Shown here piece after piece: positions 35,401 through 43,498 of a DNA stretch of 64,000 nucleotides (position 1 is its first letter; each line of letters starts with the position of its first letter). Source of the stretch: Flavobacterium sp. LC2016-01 (GTDB lineage: Bacteria > Bacteroidota > Bacteroidia > Flavobacteriales > Flavobacteriaceae); NCBI RefSeq assembly GCF_009711135.1, contig NZ_WMIC01000007.1:186001-250000 (forward strand). Reading direction: 5' to 3'. The notes beneath the pieces are model-generated. The model searched no databases. It had not been told where the DNA came from and saw nothing but the letters and a program-made list of their open reading frames with translations. A program made the position numbers and the translations under genes.

Positions 35401-37149
35401 ATGAAAAGATTTTTAATTTTATTTCTATTCACTTTTCAAGGACTTTTGGCTCAGGTTCAGTTCGAAGCCAGAGTCAGTAAAAACTCGCTTGGACTTAATG
35501 AAAGACTTCGAATTGACTTCATCATGAATGTTGATGGAGATAACTTTGAACAGCCTAATTTTGAAGGATTTAAAATTGTAGCAGGACCAAGTCAGCAAAT
35601 TAGTCAGTCGTGGATTAATGGTAGGAGTTCTTTTCAAAAAATATACTCTTATATTTTACAGCCAGATCGAAAAGGAAATGTAACGATACGCCAAGCCGCA
35701 ATTGAATTTAACGGTCAGGTTTACAAAACCTCGCCTGTTAAAATTGTGGTTACAAATGCAGTTGCGCAAGAAAGAGATCCAAATGACAGACCACAAGGCC
35801 AAGGCAGTGAAACACTAAATCTTGTTGCCGAAATTTCAAAAACAAATCCGTATCTAAACGAACCAATTACAGTTGTTTATAAATTGTATTTCAATAATAT
35901 TGGCGTTACCGGTTTTAAAGAATTAGCAAAACCAAAATACAATGATTTCTGGAATCAGAATATTGATATCAAACAATTGGCAATTGAAGAAGGAAGTTTT
36001 CAAGGTCAGAGATGTTATTTTGTAATCTTGAAGAAGACGATTCTTTATCCTCAGAAATCAGGTAAACTAACAATTGAACCGCTTTCATTAGACATTGGTG
36101 TACAATTGCCTACAAACCGCCGTGATATGTTTGGCCAGCAGATACTTGTAGATGACAACAAAGTAGTTTCGGCTGGAGCCAAAACAATAAATGTGAGACC
36201 TCTTCCTGAAACTGGAAAACCAGAAGATTTCAGCGGTGCAGTTGGTAAGTTTAATTTTATAGTTACGCCTTCAAAAACAAGTGTAAAAAGCGGAGAAGGT
36301 CTTGATTTAACTGTGAGTGCTTCTGGAACTGGAAACATGAAATTGTTTACTTTGCCTAAACCAGTTGTACCAAATGCACTGGAAATGTATGATCCGGTTC
36401 ATGACGAAAAAATCACAACATCACTGGCAGGTATGTCAGGAAGAATATCTGACAAGTACACTATTGTACCGCAGTACAAAGGAAAATACATAATTAAACC
36501 AATGCAGTTTTCTTATTTTGACTTAAGTGCAGGTTCATACAAAACGATTACTTCTCAAGAAATTGCGATTGACGTTTTAGACGGACCAATGCAGGCTGAA
36601 GCAAACAGTACAGCAAGTGCCGCTAAAAATGTAATTTCAAAAACAGATCAGTTTAAGTATATTAAATCAAGAACTACATTAGTTTCAATTGAAAAACATG
36701 ATTTCTATGGTTCCGATTTATATTATGCATTGCTATTTGCTCCTTTTATTATTTTGCCAATTATCATTATTGCTAAAAAGAAAAAAGAAGCAATTGACGG
36801 TGATGTTGCTGGAAACCGAATTAAAATGAACAATAAGCTGGCTAAGAAATATTTGTCTGAAGCTAAAAAACAGCTTAATAATAAAGAACCATTTTATATT
36901 GCTCTGGAAAAAGCGATGCATAATTTCTTGAAAGCAAAGCTGCATATTGAAACCTCAGAAATGAGCAAAGACAATATTCGTGAATTGTTATTATCAAGAA
37001 AGGCAAATCCAGAATCAGTTCAGAGTTTTATTAATTTGACTGAAAACTGCGAATTTGCACGATATGCTCCGGCATCAAGCGCTTCGATTCAGCAGGATTT
37101 TGATAAAGCTGTTTTGATTATTTCAGAATTAGAAAAACAGATTGTTTAA
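35401..37149 (+). CDS. batD: BatD family protein
   Basis: A 582-residue exported protein with a signal peptide (1-17, LLAQ), several Ig-like beta domains (about 18-425), one TM near 438-458 (LYYALLFAPFIILPIIIIAKKKK) and a cytosolic helical tail with LAKKYLSEAKKQLNNKEPFYIALEKAMHNFLKAKL. This is the BatD architecture. It is thought to help assemble the BatA/BatB complex in the periplasm. It lies between repeat-bearing spacers on both sides. Confidence 0.92.
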   Translation: MKRFLILFLFTFQGLLAQVQFEARVSKNSLGLNERLRIDFIMNVDGDNFEQPNFEGFKIVAGPSQQISQSWINGRSSFQKIYSYILQPDRKGNVTIRQAAIEFNGQVYKTSPVKIVVTNAVAQERDPNDRPQGQGSETLNLVAEISKTNPYLNEPITVVYKLYFNNIGVTGFKELAKPKYNDFWNQNIDIKQLAIEEGSFQGQRCYFVILKKTILYPQKSGKLTIEPLSLDIGVQLPTNRRDMFGQQILVDDNKVVSAGAKTINVRPLPETGKPEDFSGAVGKFNFIVTPSKTSVKSGEGLDLTVSASGTGNMKLFTLPKPVVPNALEMYDPVHDEKITTSLAGMSGRISDKYTIVPQYKGKYIIKPMQFSYFDLSAGSYKTITSQEIAIDVLDGPMQAEANSTASAAKNVISKTDQFKYIKSRTTLVSIEKHDFYGSDLYYALLFAPFIILPIIIIAKKKKEAIDGDVAGNRIKMNNKLAKKYLSEAKKQLNNKEPFYIALEKAMHNFLKAKLHIETSEMSKDNIRELLLSRKANPESVQSFINLTENCEFARYAPASSASIQQDFDKAVLIISELEKQIV

Positions 37150-37240
37150 TTTTTTTAACCGCAAAGTGCGCTAAGAAATTTAATTTAGATTGCGCAGTTT
37201 TAAGTACGCAAAGTTGAAAATCGTATTACAAATCTAGAAA
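37150..37240. repeat. CGCAAAG/TTGCGC spacer repeat between batD and batE
   Basis: The spacer contains CCGCAAAGTGCGC near 37161, TTGCGCAG near 37189 and TACGCAAAG near 37205. TTGCG and CGCAA can pair across about 12 bases. It looks like a weaker member of the spacer-repeat group. Confidence 0.4.
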
Positions 37241-37987
37241 ATGAAAAATATAGTATATCTCTTTTTATTAATTACTCAAGTTTTCTTTGCTCAAAGCAGC
37301 TTTGAAAAAGGAAATGCGATGTACCAAAGAGGCAATTATCAGGAAGCTGTTCTGGCTTATGAAGGTGTTATAAAAGAAAACAAACAAGAATCGGCTGAGT
37401 TATATTTTAATTTGGCTAACAGTTATTATAAGCTAAACAAAGTGGCTCCAGCGATATATAATTATGAGAAAGCTTTAGTTTTAAAACCTCATGATCCGGA
37501 AACGCTGAACAATTTAAAATTTGCAAAAAAACTGACCATCGACGAAATTAAAGAAGTTCCGAAAGTAGGTTTTGCAAAGCTCATTCAAAACTTTACCGGC
37601 ATTTTTGATTATAATACTTGGGCAAAAATCGCTGTTGGAATAGGATTTCTTTTCTTGCTGAGTTTTATTGGCTATTATTTTTCACAGCTTACACTTTCAA
37701 AAAGAATTTATTTCATAGGAATGTTTGTTCTGTTAGTGGCGCTGGCATTAAGTGTTTCGGCTGGAATGTCCGAAAAAAATCATTTTGATAATGATCGTCC
37801 CGCAATTGTTTTTGCAGAACTGAGTGAAGTTCGAAGCGAACCTCAAAAAGGAGGTGCTGCAATCTTCTTATTACACGAAGGTTCAAAAGTGTATGTAACC
37901 GAAGTTTTAGGCCAATGGAAAAAAATCGAATTAACTGATGGAACCGAAGGCTGGATTGATGGTTCAACTATCAAAGAAGTCAAATAA
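37241..37987 (+). CDS. batE: TPR and SH3 domain protein BatE
   Basis: A 248-residue membrane protein. A signal sequence (1-17), TPR units (about 19-90, with AELYFNLANSYYKLNKVAPAIYNYEKAL), two TM segments (about 128-147 and 153-173) and a C-terminal bacterial SH3 domain (about 185-248, VRSEPQKGGAAIFLLHEGSKV). This is the usual BatE plan and closes the operon. The SH3 domain would face the periplasm and could contact peptidoglycan. A dyad terminator follows. Confidence 0.9.
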   Translation: MKNIVYLFLLITQVFFAQSSFEKGNAMYQRGNYQEAVLAYEGVIKENKQESAELYFNLANSYYKLNKVAPAIYNYEKALVLKPHDPETLNNLKFAKKLTIDEIKEVPKVGFAKLIQNFTGIFDYNTWAKIAVGIGFLFLLSFIGYYFSQLTLSKRIYFIGMFVLLVALALSVSAGMSEKNHFDNDRPAIVFAELSEVRSEPQKGGAAIFLLHEGSKVYVTEVLGQWKKIELTDGTEGWIDGSTIKEVK

Positions 37988-38006
37988 AATTTAAAAAAAA
38001 TCAAAT

Positions 38007-38069
38007 AAAAAAATCCAAATCCCAATATTAAAAAATTGGAATTTGGATTTTTTTTATTTTGGAATTTGA
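38007..38069. terminator. Bidirectional terminator between batE and the VWA lipoprotein
   Basis: A 20-bp stem (38007-38026 with 38035-38054, one mismatch; core AAATCCAAAT) has an 8-base loop, flanked by A and T runs on both strands. It separates convergent genes and shares its TTGGAATTT words with three other loci. Confidence 0.8.
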
Positions 38070-38071
38070 AA

Positions 38072-39625
38072 TTAATTTACTGCTTCAACCAATCTTACAA
38101 ATTCGGATCTATAGCCATCTTCATCATTTTGCAATCCAGATTTTGCTAGTTTTTTAATATCAGAACTTGAACTGTTCGCGATGTATTTTGATTCACGAAG
38201 TTTTAATCCGAACCAGGAAACTGCAGTTGTAAACTTGAAATCAGGAGAACTGTTTTCCAGATTTATTTTTCTATCTGCTATTGTATTTATTATTTCAATA
38301 CTAGTGTCGCCATCAGGTTTTTTATATCTAAATTTCACAGTTGCCAGTTCATCACTGTAATTTCCATCTATTTTCTGTGTTTTAGTATATTTCAAATCAG
38401 ACGGAACATAATCGCTTTCTACACCCGCCGGAATAATTTCATATAAAGCTGTAACCGAATGTCCGCTGCCTAATTCTCCAGCATCAATTTTATCATTTTT
38501 AAAATCTTCGGCTTTTAGTTTTCGATTTTCATAACCAATCAATCGATACGCCTGAACATGTTTTGGATTAAACTCAATTTGAATTTTCACATCTTTTGCA
38601 ATAGCAAACATAGAACCTTTAAATTCTTTTCCTAAAAAACGATTCGCTTCCTGAACGTTATCGATATAAGCGTAATTCCCATTTCCTTTATCGGCAAGAA
38701 TTTCCATTTTGCTGTCTTTATAATTGCCCATTCCAAAACCTAAAACAGTTAAGAAAACGCCAGATTCTCTTTTCTCTTCAATCAATTTCAGCATATCATC
38801 ATCAGTTGAAGCGCCAACATTAAAATCACCATCTGTAGCTATTACAACTCTGTTGTTTCCTCCTTTGATAAAATTTTCCTGTGCCAATTTATAAGCCAAT
38901 TCGATTCCCTCTCCTCCTGCTGTACTTCCTCCTGCATGCAAATCATCAAAAGCATCCATGATATCCTCTTTGTTTTCGCCAGAAGTTGGTTCTAAAACTA
39001 CACCAGCCGAACCTGCATAAACTACAATAGAAACTCGGTCGGTACTGCGAAGTTCCTTTACCAAAATCTTCATCGATTCTTTCAATAATGGCAGTTTATT
39101 CGGTTCATCCATAGAACCGGAAACGTCAACTAAAAAAACTAGATTAGTCGCCGGCAAATTTGCCATGGGCACGTCTTTTCCCTGCAAACCAATTTTTAAT
39201 AATCGGCTGTTTTTATTCCACGGGCAATCGCTGTATTCTGTATTAATTGCAAAAGGATGCTGACCGTCTGGCTGTGGATATTTGTATTTGAAAAAATTAA
39301 TCATTTCTTCAACACGAACGGCATCTTTAGGAACTTTTTGTCCTTCGTTTATAAATCGTCGAATATTTGTGTATGATGCATTATCAACATCTATAGAAAA
39401 AGTAGAAAGTGGTTCTTTAAGCGGCGATTCAAATGGGTTTTCTTCCAGTCCTGCATAACTTTCTGTATTAGGGTCAGGAATGTAATTTTCTTCTTCAGCC
39501 AAATCAGTTGTTGTTACGGCGATTGCGGTCGAATCTGCATTCTCTTCAGCAGCGTAATCAGCTTTCTTACAGCCAAAAATAGTAAGTACAAGGAATGCCA
39601 TCATCAAGAAATTAAGATTTCTCAT
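38072..39625 (-). CDS. VWA domain lipoprotein (YfbK-like)
   Basis: A 517-residue lipoprotein from the ATG at 39625, giving signal and lipobox FGCK (Cys19). An upstream ATG at 39667 would bury the signal. Residues about 85-130 hold the VWA-associated segment YTNIRRFINEGQKVPKDAVRVEEMINFFKYKYPQP (key words YTNIRRF and VEEMINF). The VWA domain has MIDAS DVSGS and TDGDFNVG, and the C-terminal third matches DUF3520. E. coli YfbK has the same order. The gene converges on batE but is a separate unit. The role is unknown; a metal-dependent protein contact at the envelope is likely. Confidence 0.85.
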   Translation of the reverse strand: MRNLNFLMMAFLVLTIFGCKKADYAAEENADSTAIAVTTTDLAEEENYIPDPNTESYAGLEENPFESPLKEPLSTFSIDVDNASYTNIRRFINEGQKVPKDAVRVEEMINFFKYKYPQPDGQHPFAINTEYSDCPWNKNSRLLKIGLQGKDVPMANLPATNLVFLVDVSGSMDEPNKLPLLKESMKILVKELRSTDRVSIVVYAGSAGVVLEPTSGENKEDIMDAFDDLHAGGSTAGGEGIELAYKLAQENFIKGGNNRVVIATDGDFNVGASTDDDMLKLIEEKRESGVFLTVLGFGMGNYKDSKMEILADKGNGNYAYIDNVQEANRFLGKEFKGSMFAIAKDVKIQIEFNPKHVQAYRLIGYENRKLKAEDFKNDKIDAGELGSGHSVTALYEIIPAGVESDYVPSDLKYTKTQKIDGNYSDELATVKFRYKKPDGDTSIEIINTIADRKINLENSSPDFKFTTAVSWFGLKLRESKYIANSSSSDIKKLAKSGLQNDEDGYRSEFVRLVEAVN

Positions 39626-39840
39626 AAAGTGAATTTTTAAAAAATTAGTAAATAGATTTTGTTTCAAATAAGGACTAGCATTCCGGATGTACTAGAGGCG
39701 ATTATTTGCAATTTCCGAGCATTCAAATTCGATGCCAAAAACTTTACAAATATTTTTCTTACGTGAAAATAAAATCTGAAACCTTGATTTTAAAAGGCAT
39801 TTGGCGTAAAAATATTTTTTATTTTTCCTTGAAGATTGTT

Positions 39841-39986
39841 GTAGAGACGTACAACGCACAGAATGGGGATGTTTTCTTTGCCACAGATTAAAGGATTTCA
39901 AAAGATTAATCTATTAAATCCTTTAATCTGTGGCATTAATTATAATTTATGAGAGAAATCGTAGGGGCGCACAGCAGTGCGTCTAC
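39841..39986. repeat. Composite repeat island with TGCCACAGATTAAAGGATT copy 2
   Basis: Within the 393-base gap 39626-40018, GTAGAGACGTAC begins at 39841. A palindrome with identical 19-base arms to 27305-27368 lies at 39879-39897/39917-39935. A hairpin CGTAG...GCGCACAGCAGTGCG...CTACG spans 39960-39986. No gene is seen in the gap. Confidence 0.75.
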
Positions 39987-40018
39987 GTCCAGCATATCGA
40001 CAAACGTTACGTAAAAAT

Positions 40019-40591
40019 TTATTGAAAATCGTAAACTTTCTGAGGCGTCACGCAATAATCCAATTTTATATCCGATTCAAAAACATCATCAATCTGATTT
40101 TCGGCTTCAAAAAAAGAAAGTCCAATCTTTATGGTTTCTGGACGGCATTCAGATAAGAATTTATCGTAAAATCCTTTTCCATAACCAACACGGTTTCCGT
40201 GAATATCAAATGCTAAAAGCGGTACAAAAACAACATCAATATTTGAACTCTGAACTTGAAGTCCGTTTACAGGTTCCGGAATATTGTATTCGTTTTTTTT
40301 GATTTTGGTATTATCCGTCAGCAAAAAATGAGTCATAACTCTTGTTTCAAAATCACTTTTTGAAATCACGATTTCTTTATCTTTTCCAGAAAGCAAATGC
40401 AGTACAAACTCTGTATCGACTTCTTTATGTTCAACTATCGGAAGAAAAACATGAAAATACGTTTTATCCCAAATTGGCAGCTGAATTAAATTATTGGCAA
40501 CAGCCAGACTTTTCTCTTCAATATCTTCTGCCGAAAGTGCTTTTCTCAGGCTTTTATAATGCAGTCTCAGTTCTTTTTTATTCGTCGACAT
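40019..40591 (-). CDS. 5-formyltetrahydrofolate cyclo-ligase
   Basis: A 190-residue enzyme that uses ATP to convert 5-formyl-THF to 5,10-methenyl-THF. It has the N-terminal basic helix NKKELRLHYKSLRKAL and the signature GNRVGYGKGFYDKFLS near 135-150, which binds ATP and folate. Length is typical. The start overlaps the end of the upstream aspartoacylase-like gene by 14 bases, so the two are expressed together, although their reactions are not obviously connected. Confidence 0.93.
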   Translation of the reverse strand: MSTNKKELRLHYKSLRKALSAEDIEEKSLAVANNLIQLPIWDKTYFHVFLPIVEHKEVDTEFVLHLLSGKDKEIVISKSDFETRVMTHFLLTDNTKIKKNEYNIPEPVNGLQVQSSNIDVVFVPLLAFDIHGNRVGYGKGFYDKFLSECRPETIKIGLSFFEAENQIDDVFESDIKLDYCVTPQKVYDFQ

Positions 40592-41558
40592 TTAAAGGGG
40601 AATTTTTAGATAAATGATAAATTGCATCACCTTCATAAACAATTGGCGAATGATTCGCATTAATTACAAATCCGTCGTAAGGCGCTTTTACTTTTTGCTC
40701 AAATTTGCCAAAGGGATCAGTGATAATTGCCAAGATAGTTCCTTTGGTCACAAATTTTCCAACAAAATTAAAATCATGCAGCAAGCCAGAACATTTAGCT
40801 CTGAGCCAAAAAGAATATTTAATGTAAATAGAAGGAATTGGCGCCACTTCAACAAGTTGTTTTGAGTCAAGCATTCCAAGATAATTCAACACTCTTTTTA
40901 CACCAAGAACACCTTCATTCGCAATATCATTATTGATATCCAAAGATTTTCCGCCTTCAAAAAGAAGCATTTTTACTTTTGCTTTTTCAGCTGTGTTTCT
41001 AAACGAACCGCCAATATTTTTTGAATACAAAGTAAAAGGCGCATTAAAAACATCGGCCAAAACTTTCAATTCGGGATTATTTTCTGTTATTCTAATTTGC
41101 GGTGCGTTGAATCGGCTTGCACCGCCGGCATGAAAATCTACTGCATAATCCAAAATCGGCAAAATTTCTTCTACAATATGATAGGCGAATCGGCTTGCCA
41201 GAGAACCTTTTTTGCTTCCCGGAAAAACTCGGTTTAAATCACGGCCGTCAGGAAACTCGCGCGACTTATTTACAAAACCATACATATTAATAATTGGAAT
41301 ACAAATAATAGTACCACGTGCTGGTTTATTTATTTTTTTGCTGATAAGCTGCCGAACAATTTCAACACCATTTATTTCATCGCCATGAATTCCTGCCGAA
41401 AATAAAACAACAGGACCTTCAATCTTTGAACGGCGTACAATTACCGGAATATTCAATTTTGTAGTGGTATGCAATCTTGCGATTTCGACATTAATTGTTC
41501 TGCTTTCTCCAGGCAAAATTGTCTCATCGAAGATAACCAAAGGCTTACTATTTTTCAT
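40578..41558 (-). CDS. Succinylglutamate desuccinylase/aspartoacylase family protein
   Basis: A 326-residue zinc carboxypeptidase-like enzyme. Zinc ligands are visible as His58 and Glu61 in GIHGDEINGVEI and His143 in VDFHAGG. A probable catalytic Glu lies in LLFEGGKS. The C-terminal 90 residues form the beta domain with KAPYDGFVINANHSPIVYEGD, as in M14 family aspartoacylase-like proteins. The exact N-acyl or peptide substrate is not readable. It overlaps the downstream cyclo-ligase and is divergent from uvrC. Confidence 0.85.
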   Translation of the reverse strand: MKNSKPLVIFDETILPGESRTINVEIARLHTTTKLNIPVIVRRSKIEGPVVLFSAGIHGDEINGVEIVRQLISKKINKPARGTIICIPIINMYGFVNKSREFPDGRDLNRVFPGSKKGSLASRFAYHIVEEILPILDYAVDFHAGGASRFNAPQIRITENNPELKVLADVFNAPFTLYSKNIGGSFRNTAEKAKVKMLLFEGGKSLDINNDIANEGVLGVKRVLNYLGMLDSKQLVEVAPIPSIYIKYSFWLRAKCSGLLHDFNFVGKFVTKGTILAIITDPFGKFEQKVKAPYDGFVINANHSPIVYEGDAIYHLSKNSPLNVDE

Positions 41559-41695
41559 GTAGAATTATAAAAGCTAAATATAGAAATTATTCTTTTGATT
41601 TTGTAAATTTGAAACTAAATCGATGCAGCAGTTTTTTCGAGAAATCGGAATGCTTTTTGGAAATGCTCATCTACTCTCTTCAGAAACAAAAAAGA

Positions 41696-43492
41696 ATGCA
41701 AAAATCGTCCTTAGACCTTCAAATTCTAACCTTGCCAGATAATCCTGGTGTGTATCAGTATTATGATAAAGACGGGAAGATTTTATATGTTGGAAAAGCC
41801 AAAAACTTAAAAAAAAGAGTTTCCTCCTACTTCAATAAAATTCATGATACGGCTAAAACGAATGTTTTGGTCAAGAAAATTGTCACCATAAAACACATCG
41901 TTGTTCCTACTGAAACTGATGCACTTTTATTAGAAAACAATTTAATCAAAACGTTGCAGCCTCGCTACAATGTACTGCTTCGTGATGACAAAAGTTATCC
42001 GTGGATTTGTATTAAAAAAGAACCTTTTTCGAGAATATTTTCAACGCGAAGAATGGTCAAAGACGGTTCTGAATATTTTGGACCATACACCAGTTTCAAA
42101 ACGGTTCATACAATTTTGGAATTAATTAAGGAATTGTATCCGCTCCGAACCTGTAATTTTGATTTAAGTAAATCTAATATTGATTCAGGAAAATTTAAAG
42201 TTTGCCTGGAATATCATATCGGCAATTGCAAAGGTCCTTGCGAAGGTTTGGAACCGTTGGAAGAATATCAAAGACAAGTCGATGCAATCCGCGAAATTCT
42301 GAAAGGGAATTTTAAGGAAAGTATGAAAGATTTCAAGCGGTTGATGATAAAATATGCCGAAGATTTACAATTTGAAGAAGCCCAAAAAATCAAAGAAAAA
42401 ATAGAAGTTCTTGAAAATTATCAATCGCGTTCAACGATTGTAAATCCGAAGATTACCAATATTGATGTTTTTTCGATTGTATCTGACGAAACTGCCGCTT
42501 ATGTCAACTTTTTACAGATCTCTCACGGTTCTATTATTCGTTCACATACTTTGGAAATGAAGAAAAAACTGGACGAAACGGATGAAGAATTACTAGAATT
42601 GGCCATTGTGGAACTTCGTGAACGTTTTCAATTATTATCAAAAGAAATTATTGTTCCGTTTGAAATTGATTTGGGCGAAAACATCAAAACAACTGTTCCT
42701 CAGCTTGGCGATAAAAAACAGATTCTGGATTTGTCGATTCGAAATGCAAAATTCTACCGAATCGAACAATTGAAACAATTACAGATTGTAGATCCAGATC
42801 GTCATGTTAACAGAATTATGGCGCAAATGCAAAAAGATTTGCGACTGCCTGTTGAACCTCGACATATTGAATGTTTTGATAACTCAAATATTCAGGGAAC
42901 AAATCCGGTTGCCGCTTGTGTAGTTTTTAAAGATGGAAAAGCAAGCAAAAAAGATTACCGCCATTTTAATGTAAAAACTGTTGAAGGCCCAGACGATTTT
43001 GCTTCGATGACCGAAATTGTATACCGCCGTTACAAAAGATTATTAGACGAAAATGAACCGTTGCCGCAATTAATTATTATTGACGGTGGAAAAGGACAAT
43101 TATCTGCTGCATTAAAAAGTATTGACGAATTAGGGCTTCGTGGAAAAATTGCCATTATTGGAATTGCAAAACGTCTAGAAGAGCTTTTTTATCCAGGTGA
43201 TTCGATTCCACTATATCTTGACAAAAAATCGGAAACTTTAAAAGTCATTCAGCAATTGCGTAATGAAGCACACCGATTTGGAATCACATTTCATCGTGAC
43301 AAACGAAGCAAAGCAGCACTCAATTCATCGGTCGAAAGTATTCCAGGCATTGGCGAAAAAACAATGCTTGCTTTAATTCAGCATTTTAAAAGTGTTAAAA
43401 GATTAAAATTAGCATCGGAAAAAGAAATATCTGACGTTATAGGAGTATCAAAAGCCAAAAAAATTGTCGACTTTTACAAAACAAACCCATAA
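41696..43492 (+). CDS. uvrC: Excinuclease ABC subunit UvrC
   Basis: A 598-residue nuclease that makes both incisions in nucleotide excision repair. A GIY-YIG domain (GVY 18-20, YVG 31-33) is followed by a UvrBC helical pair around 205-240 (EEAQKIKEKIEVLENY), an RNase H-like endonuclease domain (ECFDNSNIQGTNPVAACVVF and LIIIDGGKGQL) and helix-hairpin-helix motifs at the end (SIPGIGEKTMLALIQHF). The ATG at 41696 gives the family's usual N terminus; the frame to 41609 would add 29 odd residues. The patatin-like gene starts six bases after the stop. Confidence 0.96.
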   Translation: MQKSSLDLQILTLPDNPGVYQYYDKDGKILYVGKAKNLKKRVSSYFNKIHDTAKTNVLVKKIVTIKHIVVPTETDALLLENNLIKTLQPRYNVLLRDDKSYPWICIKKEPFSRIFSTRRMVKDGSEYFGPYTSFKTVHTILELIKELYPLRTCNFDLSKSNIDSGKFKVCLEYHIGNCKGPCEGLEPLEEYQRQVDAIREILKGNFKESMKDFKRLMIKYAEDLQFEEAQKIKEKIEVLENYQSRSTIVNPKITNIDVFSIVSDETAAYVNFLQISHGSIIRSHTLEMKKKLDETDEELLELAIVELRERFQLLSKEIIVPFEIDLGENIKTTVPQLGDKKQILDLSIRNAKFYRIEQLKQLQIVDPDRHVNRIMAQMQKDLRLPVEPRHIECFDNSNIQGTNPVAACVVFKDGKASKKDYRHFNVKTVEGPDDFASMTEIVYRRYKRLLDENEPLPQLIIIDGGKGQLSAALKSIDELGLRGKIAIIGIAKRLEELFYPGDSIPLYLDKKSETLKVIQQLRNEAHRFGITFHRDKRSKAALNSSVESIPGIGEKTMLALIQHFKSVKRLKLASEKEISDVIGVSKAKKIVDFYKTNP

Positions 43493-43498
43493 ATCTTT

